From an uncultured Mycoplasma sp. (GTDB lineage Bacteria; Bacillota_I; Bacilli_A; RF39; UBA660), in contig CAMMXG010000001.1 of NCBI GenBank assembly GCA_946500895.1, forward strand, positions 64,705-113,766: a stretch of DNA of 49,062 bases. The letters are read 5' to 3'. The notes below the pieces were generated by a model. The model had not been told where the DNA came from. It searched no databases and saw nothing but the letters and a program-made list of their open reading frames with translations. Within the stretch, counting starts at the first letter, position 1; every line of letters starts with the position of its first letter. The translations under genes and the position numbers were made by a program. Of this stretch, positions 1 to 8,675 are shown in pieces.

Positions 1-1322
<1,322 letters not shown>

Positions 1323-1329
<7 letters not shown>

Positions 1330-1847
1330 AAATGTTCCTCTTTTCTATATTTTTCAAATTCTTTCAAACATATTTTTAACTCAACATCTGTAAATTTCTT
1401 ATATTCATTATCATTTTTATTATTTAATAAATTCTGAATTTCGGTAAAAGAACAGTTCATTAAATGAAAATGATAATGCTTCTCATAATTCGTAAGCTGG
1501 ACTCGTTCTGAATTTATTTCTTTTGGATTTACTACCCAAAACAAGTCTACATCATTTTCTCTATTAACACTTGTTTTTTCACCCGGAAAATCTTTATGCC
1601 AAAAAGTAATATTTCCAATATACTGAATTTCTTTTTTAAACACTCGAATTCCCAATTCTTCAGAAAGTTCCCTTACTAGAGCATTTTCTAAATCTTCATG
1701 CGCTTCCACACGTCCACCTGGAAGATTATAAGAATGATCCATATTTGTAACATATATTTTCCCATCATCATTCATTATAATTGCTCTTACTTTATGAACT
1801 CTTGAATTAATATCTTTCTTTTCTAAATGTTCTTCATTAATTAACAT
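1323..1847 (-). CDS. Nudix hydrolase co-transcribed with valS
   Basis: A small Nudix-fold pyrophosphohydrolase. The Nudix box is complete: GRVEAHE, seven residues, then RELSEELGI, matching GX5EX7REUXEEXGU. Substrate cannot be told from sequence; nucleoside diphosphate derivatives are typical. The frame is open to 1898, but that longer version would run through the T-box terminator hairpin. The ATG at 1847 has GGAG eight bases upstream, giving 174 residues; the ATG at 1853 is too close to the same GGAG. The gene sits between a T-box and valS and overlaps valS by 7 bases. This placement makes it respond to uncharged tRNA together with valS, which is unusual. Function beyond a Nudix hydrolase is unknown. 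Confidence 0.9.
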
Positions 1848-1862
1848 ATGCATCACTCCAAT

Positions 1863-2058
1863 AAAAAAAGATAGCACCAAAGGGTGAATAATATTCACGG
1901 TACCACCTTTTTATTTTTTCTTATTTTGATAACGTCCAAAGGCGGGCTATAAGCCAGCTTGCAAGCAACCTTCAGATTTTATCTTTACTTATTTTCACCA
2001 ACCATAAGCTCTCTAGAAAAGAATAATAATCTTACTCCTCTTGTTCATCGCTTTTAAT
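1863..2058 (-). promoter_or_regulatory. T-box leader (tRNA-sensing riboswitch) for Nudix-valS
   Basis: Reading on the minus strand from about 2058 the leader shows GATGAACAAG, an AGTA element, the AGAGAGC bulge, GGTTGGTG, and the T-box AGGTGGTACCGTG at 1895-1908. The nine bases GGTGGTACC (1899-1907) can pair, with G-U pairs, with GGTGCTATC just before a run of seven T, enclosing an inner GTGAAT/ATTCAC stem: this is the terminator that the antiterminator competes with. In the stem I internal loop, AGTA faces GAAGGTTG; GTT (Val) one base after GAA is the likely specifier codon, consistent with valS downstream. The specifier assignment is inference from a hand-drawn fold. Confidence 0.9.
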
Positions 2059-2064
2059 AAAAGT

Positions 2065-2093
2065 ATTTTATCAAACTTTTGGATTTATTTCAA
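2065..2093 (-). promoter_or_regulatory. Sigma-A promoter of the T-box/Nudix/valS unit
   Basis: Minus strand TTGAAA at 2088-2093, a 17-base spacer, then TAAAAT at 2065-2070. Predicted start of transcription is near 2058, just before the first T-box helix. The -35 box overlaps the stop codon of the upstream surface-protein gene. Confidence 0.75.
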
Positions 2094-4282
2094 CTACTAA
2101 CTTGACTTAAACCATTACTATCAAAAGTATAAGTAGTATTTGTACTTGTAACCGTAACCACAAAACCACCATTTGCCTCACGCACCGTATAAGCTTCTGC
2201 ATAATTATCTGTACTACCAATTGGAACAGTTGGAACTAAAGCAAATTCAGGATCATCATATTTATGAATATTAAGATTATTAGATGAATCAATAACAACA
2301 TAATAGGTATTTTGTAAATCTACATAATGATATAATCCTTCTTCTTCCCACATACGATTACCATCAAAATCATACACATAATATCCATCATCATCAGCTA
2401 CTTGAACATATTCATTAGCATAATCAACAATCGGGTATCCATAAGTTGCTGTTTCTGGTTCAGTTCCTCCAACTTCAGAATACAACATATACGTACCACT
2501 TGAAGTAGAAACTAAGTAATACTCTCCAAATTTTTCAATAGAATCATAATCAAAACTAATTGCACCAGCTACATTATCCGTAATTCTTAGTAAACCATAA
2601 TCACCATCACTCTTAACTTGAGCCATCACATAAGTAGCATCAGTATCGACAAATGTAACTTCTCTTTTACCAGTATATGCTCCGGTATCTACTGATGCAT
2701 ATCGAGCAAGAGCTTTTTCTGATTCTAAATCATAAAGTACAATCGTTGGATTATTAAGATCAATCGTATCTAAAATAAAGACATAACGATTATTATATAT
2801 TGGAATCCATCCAACACTATCACTTTTATTTTCTTCCATCTCATTATCACTATAGAAAGAATCTGTTGCGATTGTACAATTTGTTAAATCACTAGAATTT
2901 GCATTAGAGCATTCATAAGTACCTAACAAATCATTTTTCTCTTCATCAGAATAGAAATATAATACCCCATCAAAGTAACTAATATAATTATAATTTGCAC
3001 TCATTTTACCATCTTGTAAGTCAATCGTCTGTGTTCTTTCTCTACCATCGCGAGTAAAGGTAATATCCATTTCATTATCATTAATCGTAATCTCATAAGC
3101 TCTTCTTGTTTCAATATAAACTTTATCTTCGTTATAAACATGTAAAGGATTATAATAAGTAGAATCTAAGTCCACGCCTTCAACATTATATATATTGTTT
3201 TGATAATCCCTAACATAAAGTAAATCACGATCAATAAGGATTGCATAATCATCTAAAAGTTCAATATAATCATAAGCATCATCAAATATCAAATCTCCAT
3301 CATAGCTATAAACATAATAGCCATTATTATCGACAACAATATATTCATCATTATAGCTCATAACTTCATAACGTAAACCTTGACTTAAATTTTCCCCATC
3401 TACACTATAAATGTAATAGCGGTCATTTGTCCTTACAACAACATTGGCATCACTACTCATTCTTCCCAAATAATCATAAGAAAATTCAAATACTTCCTGA
3501 ATACCATCACTACTAAATTCTAAAGCACCATATCGATTATTTTCATTTCTTACAATAACAAAATCACTATCACTAAATCCTTTAACTAAATTATAATTAC
3601 CTTCTGATTCTTGACTCTCTATATTATACAAAATAATATTTTCATCTTCTGCGGTTTCATTATCAAAGACAAACACATAATTATTTTGATAAATAGCACT
3701 TGGTCTTTCAATTAATGATTCATCTTCATAAACATTTCGTTCCCCATCAAAATTATCTTCAGTACTATAAGTTGAAACATAGCACAAATCTTCTGATTTA
3801 TTTGTACACTCATAAGTACCAATTTCTTCATCATCACTATTTAAAAATACAAGCGTTCCATCACGATAAATATAATTATCTTTCTCAACAATTACTTCTG
3901 GCTCTTCAGGTTCAGGTACTACTTCTTCATTATCCCTTAATACAAAGAATAAAACAAGTCCAACAATAAGAAGTAAAACTAAAACACTACAAACGATAAT
4001 AATAATTTTTTTCTTTTTAGATAAAGATCTCCATTTTTCTTTCAAACTCTTCTTAGGTTTCTTCTCTTTTTTCTTTTTTTCTTTAGAGTTTTCTTGTTTT
4101 TCTTCTCCTACTTCTTCCCTTTGTGGTTCTACTGCATCATCACCACTAAGTCCAAAAGTAAGATCATCAACCATTTCTTCTTTACTTACCCCTTCACTAT
4201 CAATATCATCAATAGGACTAGGTACTTCCTCATCTGGGATATCAAATAAATCTCTCGTCTTTTCTAGATCATCATACTTCAT
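2090..4282 (-). CDS. Membrane-anchored surface protein with duplicated beta-rich ectodomain
   Basis: About 730 residues. The N-terminus is cytoplasmic: an acidic stretch (to about residue 65), a lysine-rich stretch (about 65-93), then one membrane helix (about 93-115) of I, V and L. The remaining 610 or so residues are outside and rich in Asp, Asn and Tyr, with many short blocks of the form GYYVYSYDGD and RYYIYSVDGE, resembling WG-repeat or beta-propeller blades. The ectodomain is an internal duplication: GTYEC, then a Y-rich block ending YVYSYDGD (first half), recurs as GTYEC to YVYDFDGN (second half). No sortase motif or enzyme signature. ATG at 4282 is preferred (AAAGGAG 11 bases upstream); the upstream GTG at 4291 lies only two bases from it. 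Function unknown; a cell-surface sensor or adhesin is a guess. Confidence 0.85.
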   Translation of the reverse strand: MKYDDLEKTRDLFDIPDEEVPSPIDDIDSEGVSKEEMVDDLTFGLSGDDAVEPQREEVGEEKQENSKEKKKKEKKPKKSLKEKWRSLSKKKKIIIIVCSVLVLLLIVGLVLFFVLRDNEEVVPEPEEPEVIVEKDNYIYRDGTLVFLNSDDEEIGTYECTNKSEDLCYVSTYSTEDNFDGERNVYEDESLIERPSAIYQNNYVFVFDNETAEDENIILYNIESQESEGNYNLVKGFSDSDFVIVRNENNRYGALEFSSDGIQEVFEFSYDYLGRMSSDANVVVRTNDRYYIYSVDGENLSQGLRYEVMSYNDEYIVVDNNGYYVYSYDGDLIFDDAYDYIELLDDYAILIDRDLLYVRDYQNNIYNVEGVDLDSTYYNPLHVYNEDKVYIETRRAYEITINDNEMDITFTRDGRERTQTIDLQDGKMSANYNYISYFDGVLYFYSDEEKNDLLGTYECSNANSSDLTNCTIATDSFYSDNEMEENKSDSVGWIPIYNNRYVFILDTIDLNNPTIVLYDLESEKALARYASVDTGAYTGKREVTFVDTDATYVMAQVKSDGDYGLLRITDNVAGAISFDYDSIEKFGEYYLVSTSSGTYMLYSEVGGTEPETATYGYPIVDYANEYVQVADDDGYYVYDFDGNRMWEEEGLYHYVDLQNTYYVVIDSSNNLNIHKYDDPEFALVPTVPIGSTDNYAEAYTVREANGGFVVTVTSTNTTYTFDSNGLSQVSS

Positions 4283-4356
4283 CTTAGACACTACTCCTTT
4301 ATATTAAATAAAGTATATCATATTTTATAGAACTTTACTAGCCCATTTTAGGCATG

Positions 4357-4379
4357 AAAAAAGTTAGATTTCTCTAACT
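4357..4379 (-). terminator. Terminator after rpmF
   Basis: Minus strand AGTTAG, a short loop, CTAACT, followed by six T. It overlaps the rpmF stop codon and separates yceD-rpmF from the downstream surface-protein gene. Confidence 0.8.
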
Positions 4380-4569
4380 ACTCAGCATCTTTATCTTGAA
4401 CTTGGATTACTTCTTCATTCTTATAGTAACCACACTTAGTACATGCACGATGAGGTCTAATAGTTGCACCACATTTAGGACATGTTGTTAATGCTCCAAC
4501 CTCTTTTTTTAAGTGAGTACGACGCATTCTTTTTTTAGTTTTACTTGTTCTTCTAAAAGGAACTGCCAT
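4378..4569 (-). CDS. rpmF: 50S ribosomal protein L32
   Basis: Sixty-three residues starting [19 protein letters not shown], the typical L32 opening. A zinc ribbon follows: CPKC at about residues 29-32 and CTKC at about 42-45, so this is the zinc-binding C+ form. The frame is open further upstream, but the ATG at 4569 has AAGGAG seven bases upstream. It lies 4 bases after the yceD stop, the conserved yceD-rpmF pair. Confidence 0.97.
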   Translation of the reverse strand: MAVPFRRTSKTKKRMRRTHLKKEVGALTTCPKCGATIRPHRACTKCGYYKNEEVIQVQDKDAE

Positions 4570-4573
4570 GTTT

Positions 4574-5056
4574 TCACTCCTTCCTATCCAAAAGCTCACT
4601 CAATTTAGCAAGTCTTGGATCAATTTGATCTTCTTTATTTTTATCTTCACCCAAACTCCAACCATCACCAGATAGGTGTGCATCTTCAGTCGCAGTAAAT
4701 CTCATGGGTACTTCCAGAACAATATTTTCCCACAAAATCTTCATAATATCAAGTATATTTTGAGATTTTTGATAATATTCCAAGAAATTTTCATCATTTA
4801 TGTCCATTTCTTCCTCAATTTTTGAAGTAAATGGATAATCGATTGGTTCTGTGGTAACACTATCAGGTAAAACCATCACTCCTGTAACTGTTAGATTAAC
4901 ATTTAACATAGAAGCCGAATTAAGCATAATAGTACCACTTACATGACAATTCTTTAAATCTAATATACCTACACTTTTATAAAGTTCTTCATCAACAGTA
5001 AAATCTTCATCATAATTCACTGCTTCATTACTTAAAGTTGCTAAATTAAGTTCCAT
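4574..5056 (-). CDS. yceD: YceD/DUF177 family protein
   Basis: About 160 residues of the DUF177 (YceD/YlbN) family, found almost always directly upstream of rpmF and linked in the literature to 23S rRNA or large-subunit maturation. Visible family features are the N-terminal ELNLATL, a central [13 protein letters not shown] strand and the C-terminal [15 protein letters not shown], the characteristic ending. The ATG at 5056 follows GGTGAT by four bases; the ATG at 5068 has no ribosome binding site. The Cys cluster seen in some members is absent. Synteny with rpmF makes the call firm. Confidence 0.9.
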   Translation of the reverse strand: MELNLATLSNEAVNYDEDFTVDEELYKSVGILDLKNCHVSGTIMLNSASMLNVNLTVTGVMVLPDSVTTEPIDYPFTSKIEEEMDINDENFLEYYQKSQNILDIMKILWENIVLEVPMRFTATEDAHLSGDGWSLGEDKNKEDQIDPRLAKLSELLDRKE

Positions 5057-5107
5057 AGATATCACCATTAAAAGTATAGCCTAAAACAAGAAAAATTACA
5101 AGTGAAA

Positions 5108-6421
5108 TTAAGAAACGACGTATGGATCTGTTGATATTCCTGAACCAGTTAACTGGACATCAGCCTTTAAATTAATGACAGGACGAACACCAACTACGCT
5201 AGAAGCATCACCACCAGCCGGTAAAACTAAACGTCCTGTGGATGTTATACCAAAAACAAGAGCATTATTACCACTCATATATGGAGAAATAGCCCAGTAA
5301 CTCTGATTTGTAAATAAATAATAACTCGTATTATTTTCAAATACCACGCCTCCGGCATATGATATCTCATCTGCAGTAATTAATCCAATCGGATAAGACA
5401 AAGCTTGATTTCCTTGATAACTACCTTTTATTGTATATAAATCTTCATCTGGACATTCAAAGGTTGGTAAAGCATTGCTTGTATTATTCCCATTATATAA
5501 TCGTATATATGCTCCATAATAAGTTTCAATCGTGCCGGTTCCACCACCAATAGATGTACCTGTGTTATTTATATATGATGTTCGATCACCACAGAATCCT
5601 GCATCTCCATCTATATCATCTGTATAATTTCTTAGACTGTCATAATACCAATTATCTAATTTTGCTTTAATAGTACTATCTGTTCCTAACCCATGTACTT
5701 GTCCAGATGTATACATATATCCAGCATACATACTATTATTATTGGTTAAATTAAATGCACTTGTTCCTATTTGGGTTCCTGTTCCTGTTGCATTGGATGC
5801 TGTACCTTGATAGATCATTCTGATGGTTCCATCTTCATTGATGCGAATGATGCGCCAATAGAATCCAGCAAAGTACACCCAGTTATCAGTTGGATTTCCT
5901 GCAAAATAGTATGTTCTTCCTTTTGATGTATCTGCATAATAGATTGCCCCAGATGTTGTATTTGTGAGTGTAACACTAAAGTCATCTCTTATTAACTGAG
6001 TCGGATAATTGGCTAATATTGTATCTCTCACTAATACTTGTTCTTCAAAATATAAAGTACATTTTGTTCCCTTTGTGGTAAACGGACTAATTTGTAATTG
6101 TCCTGTTTCACTATCATAGCTAATACTTAAATCGGATATTTCCGTACCATCTTTATATGTACATGTACTTTGTGTTGTATCTAATGTATAAGTTTTACTA
6201 CTATCTAATTCTGTAGCTTCCACTCCATCAATATATAATCCTATAATATTTAAATCTGGTAATGAGTAATTAATTGTTCCATTAACCAAAGGAATACTTT
6301 CTGTTACTCGATATTTTGCTCTTGTAAAATTTAGTATTACAGCACTAATTATGGCTATTACAACTACTCCTATAATGATATTCCTTTTTAAATAGCTTTT
6401 CTTTAATACCTCAAATTTCAT
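5108..6421 (-). CDS. Surface protein A: anchored scaffold with variable C-terminal patch
   Basis: 437 residues, first of three paralogues in the window. N-terminus MKFEVLKKSYLKRN, a membrane helix at about 14-32, then TRAKYRVTESIPLVNGTINY, a block shared by all three and somewhat like SipW-type signal regions. Conserved blocks follow: STCTYKDG, GTKCTLYF, YADTSKGRTYYFAG, FYWRIIRINEDGTIRMIYQG, DNWYYDSL, FCGDRTSY, YPIGLITADEISYAGG, NQSYWAISPY and GVRPVINLK. The last blocks look like DUF6273 and loosely like a C-type-lectin/formylglycine-enzyme fold (inference). Between YWAISPY and GVRPVI is a patch unlike its paralogues. It is divergent from a double-HTH regulator with an operator-like palindrome between them. 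Start ATG has AGAGG upstream. Probably cell-surface ligand binding; no enzyme residues seen. Confidence 0.8.
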   Translation of the reverse strand: MKFEVLKKSYLKRNIIIGVVVIAIISAVILNFTRAKYRVTESIPLVNGTINYSLPDLNIIGLYIDGVEATELDSSKTYTLDTTQSTCTYKDGTEISDLSISYDSETGQLQISPFTTKGTKCTLYFEEQVLVRDTILANYPTQLIRDDFSVTLTNTTSGAIYYADTSKGRTYYFAGNPTDNWVYFAGFYWRIIRINEDGTIRMIYQGTASNATGTGTQIGTSAFNLTNNNSMYAGYMYTSGQVHGLGTDSTIKAKLDNWYYDSLRNYTDDIDGDAGFCGDRTSYINNTGTSIGGGTGTIETYYGAYIRLYNGNNTSNALPTFECPDEDLYTIKGSYQGNQALSYPIGLITADEISYAGGVVFENNTSYYLFTNQSYWAISPYMSGNNALVFGITSTGRLVLPAGGDASSVVGVRPVINLKADVQLTGSGISTDPYVVS

Positions 6422-6471
6422 AATATAGCCTCTTTCATGACGCTAGGCTTCATTTTAATTATTATCAAAAT

Positions 6472-6497
6472 AATTTATCATAGACATATGATAAATT
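6472..6497. promoter_or_regulatory. Palindromic operator candidate upstream of surface gene A
   Basis: Perfect 11-base arms AATTTATCATA and TATGATAAATT around GACA. It lies about 10-35 bases downstream of the predicted start of transcription of gene A, between gene A and the divergent XRE regulator, so it is a likely regulator binding site. Confidence 0.6.
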
Positions 6498-6514
6498 TCC
6501 TAGCTTATAATTAA

Positions 6515-6543
6515 ATTATAATTTGAGCTATACCAAAAGTCAA
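6515..6543 (-). promoter_or_regulatory. Promoter of surface gene A
   Basis: Minus strand TTGACT (6538-6543), 17-base spacer, TATAAT (6515-6520). The same TTGACT-17 pattern precedes surface gene C, and TTGATT-17-TATACT precedes gene B. Confidence 0.75.
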
Positions 6544-6621
6544 GAAAAATCTCATTATTAGGATACTAATTAAATAATAATAATTTACTTATGAGAAAAT
6601 TTATTTGGTGATATAAATAAT

Positions 6622-7080
6622 ATGATGTATGGAAAAAGATTAAAGATTTTAAGAGAAAGAAATGGAATGACACAAGAACAATTAGGAAAATACATTGAAG
6701 TCACAAAACAAGCTTTTCACCACTTTGAAACAGAATATACCATTATTCCAATTAAACATTTAAATGAATTATGTAATTTTTTTAACGTTTCTTTAGACTA
6801 TATATTTGAATTTAGTAACATAAACCAATATGAAAATACCAGTTTAGAAATTAATCCTGAAAAAATGAAAAATAGGTTAAAAGAATTTCGTAAAGAAAAC
6901 AAAATTAGTCAAGAAAAACTAGCAGACTTATTAAAAGTTGTCAAAGGAACAATTGGTAATTACGAAACTGCTAGAAGCATAATTGCTACCCCATTTCTTT
7001 ACACTATTTGTAAAAAATATAACATATCTGCTGACTACCTCTTAGGAAAAACAGATACCCATAAATACCTAGATAAATAG
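6622..7080 (+). CDS. Transcriptional regulator with two XRE helix-turn-helix domains
   Basis: 152 residues made of two tandem XRE-type helix-turn-helix domains: residues about 4-60 (RLKILRERNGMTQEQLGKYI) and about 85-142 (RLKEFRKENKISQEKLADLL). It ends ISADYLLGKTDTHKYL, shared almost exactly with the regulator at 40629. It is divergent from surface gene A and probably binds the palindrome between them. GGTGAT precedes ATGATG; 6622 is used, but the second ATG (6625) aligns with the MYINRL starts of the paralogues. A single polypeptide with two domains could bind both half-sites as a monomer (inference). A bidirectional terminator follows at 7109. Confidence 0.88.
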   Translation: MMYGKRLKILRERNGMTQEQLGKYIEVTKQAFHHFETEYTIIPIKHLNELCNFFNVSLDYIFEFSNINQYENTSLEINPEKMKNRLKEFRKENKISQEKLADLLKVVKGTIGNYETARSIIATPFLYTICKKYNISADYLLGKTDTHKYLDK

Positions 7081-7108
7081 GTATTTTTTTATTTTCGACA
7101 CAATCGTC

Positions 7109-7139
7109 AAAAAGCGTCGAACTTTGTCGAACGCTTTTT
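7109..7139. terminator. Bidirectional terminator after XRE regulator (cassette 1)
   Basis: AAAAAGCG-TCGA, six-base loop, TCGA-A-CGCTTTTT. A-run and T-run on both sides allow termination in both directions. The same hairpin follows the XRE array at 41108-41136. Confidence 0.8.
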
Positions 7140-7140
7140 C

Positions 7141-7169
7141 TTGCTTTTTGAAGCATTATCCTTGATAAT
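7141..7169 (+). promoter_or_regulatory. Rightward promoter of small-RNA locus 1
   Basis: TTGCTT (7141-7146), 17-base spacer, GATAAT (7164-7169), directly after the XRE terminator. The homologous locus at 41138 has TTGCTT-17-CATAAT at the same position. The transcript would start near 7176, within ACTTGAGCATTAGG. Confidence 0.5.
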
Positions 7170-7272
7170 AAATACTTGAGCATTAGGGCTGGTGTCTACT
7201 AAACTAGACAAATTTCTATTGCCTTACCTCCTTGTAGGGTTTTGGTTGATAGAAAGGAGTAGAGATTAGTTA

Positions 7273-7380
7273 GTGAAGAAAGCAATTTCCAAACTTATAA
7301 ATTGGTTTAAACCAAAAAAGACATCAACCATCATCATTATATGTTACAACATGACGGTTAATGTCAACTCCAAAGAGTAG
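7273..7380 (+). CDS. Candidate small peptide (35 aa) of type I toxin-antitoxin-like locus 1
   Basis: A short frame starting GTG at 7273 and ending TAG at 7378-7380: VKKAISKLINWF, then PKKTSTIIIICY and a polar tail. It has a basic N-terminus and a short hydrophobic core. The start is at the same place as a GTGAACAAAG frame in locus 2 (41264), and both end in TAG followed by GCATT, so the two are homologous. The nearest strong ribosome binding site (AAAGGAG, 7253-7259) is 13 bases away and can be masked by upstream TTTCTAT pairing with ATAGAAA. Its 3' half is overlapped by an antisense RNA. A second frame, GTG 7192 to TAG 7269 (25 residues, core LLPYLLVGFWLIE), is an alternative product. Coding is not proven for either. 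Confidence 0.3.
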   Translation: MKKAISKLINWFKPKKTSTIIIICYNMTVNVNSKE

Positions 7381-7403
7381 GCATTTAGACCTAATGCTCT
7401 ACT
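7314..7403 (-). ncRNA. Antisense small RNA, locus 1 (about 90 nt)
   Basis: A minus-strand promoter (TTGTAT-17-TATACT, 7410-7438) leads into a short stretch that ends in a 15-bp terminator stem. GACATTAACCGTCAT pairs with ATGATGGTTGATGTC at every position (with G-U pairs) and is followed by six T at 7314-7319. The RNA is antisense to the 3' half of the candidate peptide frame. Its 5' end, GTAGAGCATTAGG, matches the 5' region of the opposing rightward RNA (GAGCATTAGG), so the two convergent RNAs carry the same 5' motif. An equivalent RNA exists at 41311-41393. This arrangement resembles type I toxin-antitoxin antitoxins; expression is not demonstrated. Confidence 0.6.
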
Positions 7404-7409
7404 AAATTA

Positions 7410-7438
7410 AGTATAATCTATTTATATTAAAAATACAA
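7410..7438 (-). promoter_or_regulatory. Leftward promoter of antisense RNA, locus 1
   Basis: Minus strand TTGTAT (7433-7438), 17-base spacer, TATACT (7410-7415). Both boxes and spacing are identical in locus 2 (41400-41428). Confidence 0.7.
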
Positions 7439-7466
7439 TTGACATTTCATTGACAATAGATAAAAT
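7439..7466 (+). promoter_or_regulatory. Promoter of tmcAL
   Basis: TTGACA (7439-7444), 16-base spacer, TAAAAT (7461-7466), about 75 bases before the tmcAL start. Confidence 0.5.
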
Positions 7467-7539
7467 GATAAAAAGAAAATTAATTTTATTAAATATTCAA
7501 AACACTATTTTTTTGATATACTTAAAAAGGTGATAATAA

Positions 7540-8655
7540 ATGGAAGCAGTAGGAATCATTTGTGAATATAATCCTCTTCACAATGGACACATTTACCATA
7601 TTGAAAAGACTAAGAAATTATTTCCGGGAAAAGCAATTATATTAGTATTAAATGGCTATTTTCTAGAACGTGGAGAAGTTAGTATATTATCTAAAGAAAA
7701 CAAAACCAAACTTGCTTTAATTTATGGTGTTGATCTAGTAGTAGAACTTCCCTTTATCTTCGGAACGCAAAGTGCCGATATTTTTGCAGATGCAGCGATT
7801 AAAATATTAGGATATCTAGGATGTTCATATATAGTATTTGGTAGCGAATCAAATAATATTGAAGCTTTAGAAAAAGTAGCAACAATCCAAGACACTCCCG
7901 AATATAACGAGAAAGTTCAAGAATTACTTGCAACTGGTATCAATTACCCTACTGCTTTAGCGAAAGCTTTAGAAATTGATGTTGATGTTTTTAATCCCAA
8001 TGATTTACTGGGAATATCTTACATAAAAGCAATTAAAAAAAATAAATTAAATATGAAACCAATAACCATAAAAAGAACCAGCGATTATCACAACATCGAA
8101 GAAGAAGCAAATATTATTAGTGCCAGTAATATTCGTCATAAATTAAAACAAAAAGAAAGTATTACAAACTATGTTCCAAGAAAAACTTTAAAATGTATTG
8201 AAAATATTTCTTTAGAAGATTTATTTCCTTTTATTAAATACAAAATTTTAACCGATATGGATTTAAGTAGATATTTAACAGTTGATGAAGGAATCGAAAA
8301 TAGATTAAAAGAAAAAATAATGGAATCAAATAGTGTTGAAGAACTAATCCAAAATACGAAAACCAAAAGATACACTTATAATAAAATCAGCAGAATGTTA
8401 GTTCATATCTTAATTAGCTTACCTAAAGAAATTAACAAATTAGCTTCTATTGAATATATCAAAATATTAGGATTTAATAAAAAAGGAAGAGAATATTTAC
8501 ATAATTTAAAAGAAGATCTAGAAATATCTTTAATCCCTATCCCCAATTCATTACAATATAAATATGAACTAATCGCTGCTCAAGTCTACAGTTTAATTAG
8601 CAAAAATAAAATACTAGTATATGAAAAAAGCAATAAACCAATCTTTTTTGAATAG
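7540..8655 (+). CDS. tmcAL: tRNA(Met) cytidine acetate ligase TmcAL (YlbM)
   Basis: 371 residues. The family makes N4-acetylcytidine at the wobble position of elongator tRNA-Met using acetate and ATP. The N-terminus GIICEYNPLHNGHIYHI is the family signature, holding an HNGH nucleotidyltransferase-type motif. Further typical blocks are ERGEVSILSK, VDLVVELPFIFGTQSAD, FGSESNNIE, the NDLLGISYIKAI stretch and SASNIRHKL. AAGGTGAT lies about five bases before the ATG. In Bacillus subtilis ylbM lies beside ylbN-rpmF; here the same neighbours are separated by cassette 1. Length and motif order are normal. Confidence 0.95.
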   Translation: MEAVGIICEYNPLHNGHIYHIEKTKKLFPGKAIILVLNGYFLERGEVSILSKENKTKLALIYGVDLVVELPFIFGTQSADIFADAAIKILGYLGCSYIVFGSESNNIEALEKVATIQDTPEYNEKVQELLATGINYPTALAKALEIDVDVFNPNDLLGISYIKAIKKNKLNMKPITIKRTSDYHNIEEEANIISASNIRHKLKQKESITNYVPRKTLKCIENISLEDLFPFIKYKILTDMDLSRYLTVDEGIENRLKEKIMESNSVEELIQNTKTKRYTYNKISRMLVHILISLPKEINKLASIEYIKILGFNKKGREYLHNLKEDLEISLIPIPNSLQYKYELIAAQVYSLISKNKILVYEKSNKPIFFE

Positions 8656-8667
8656 TTTATTGCTTTT
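8624..8667. terminator. Bidirectional terminator between tmcAL and restriction gene
   Basis: GCAATAAAC (8630-8638) pairs with GTTTATTGC (8655-8663); T-run follows on the plus strand and six T on the minus strand. It spans the tmcAL stop codon and serves both convergent genes. Confidence 0.8.
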
Positions 8668-8675
8668 ATTTATCA

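Noticed and set aside
1847-1898. Longer start for the Nudix gene
   Set aside because: It would translate through the T-box terminator hairpin; the ATG at 1847 has a proper ribosome binding site.
7192-7269. Fst/Ldr-type toxin identity for the 25-residue hydrophobic frame
   Set aside because: The P-x-x-x-V-G and W-L motif is suggestive, but the homologous locus 2 breaks this frame early, so family membership is not supported.
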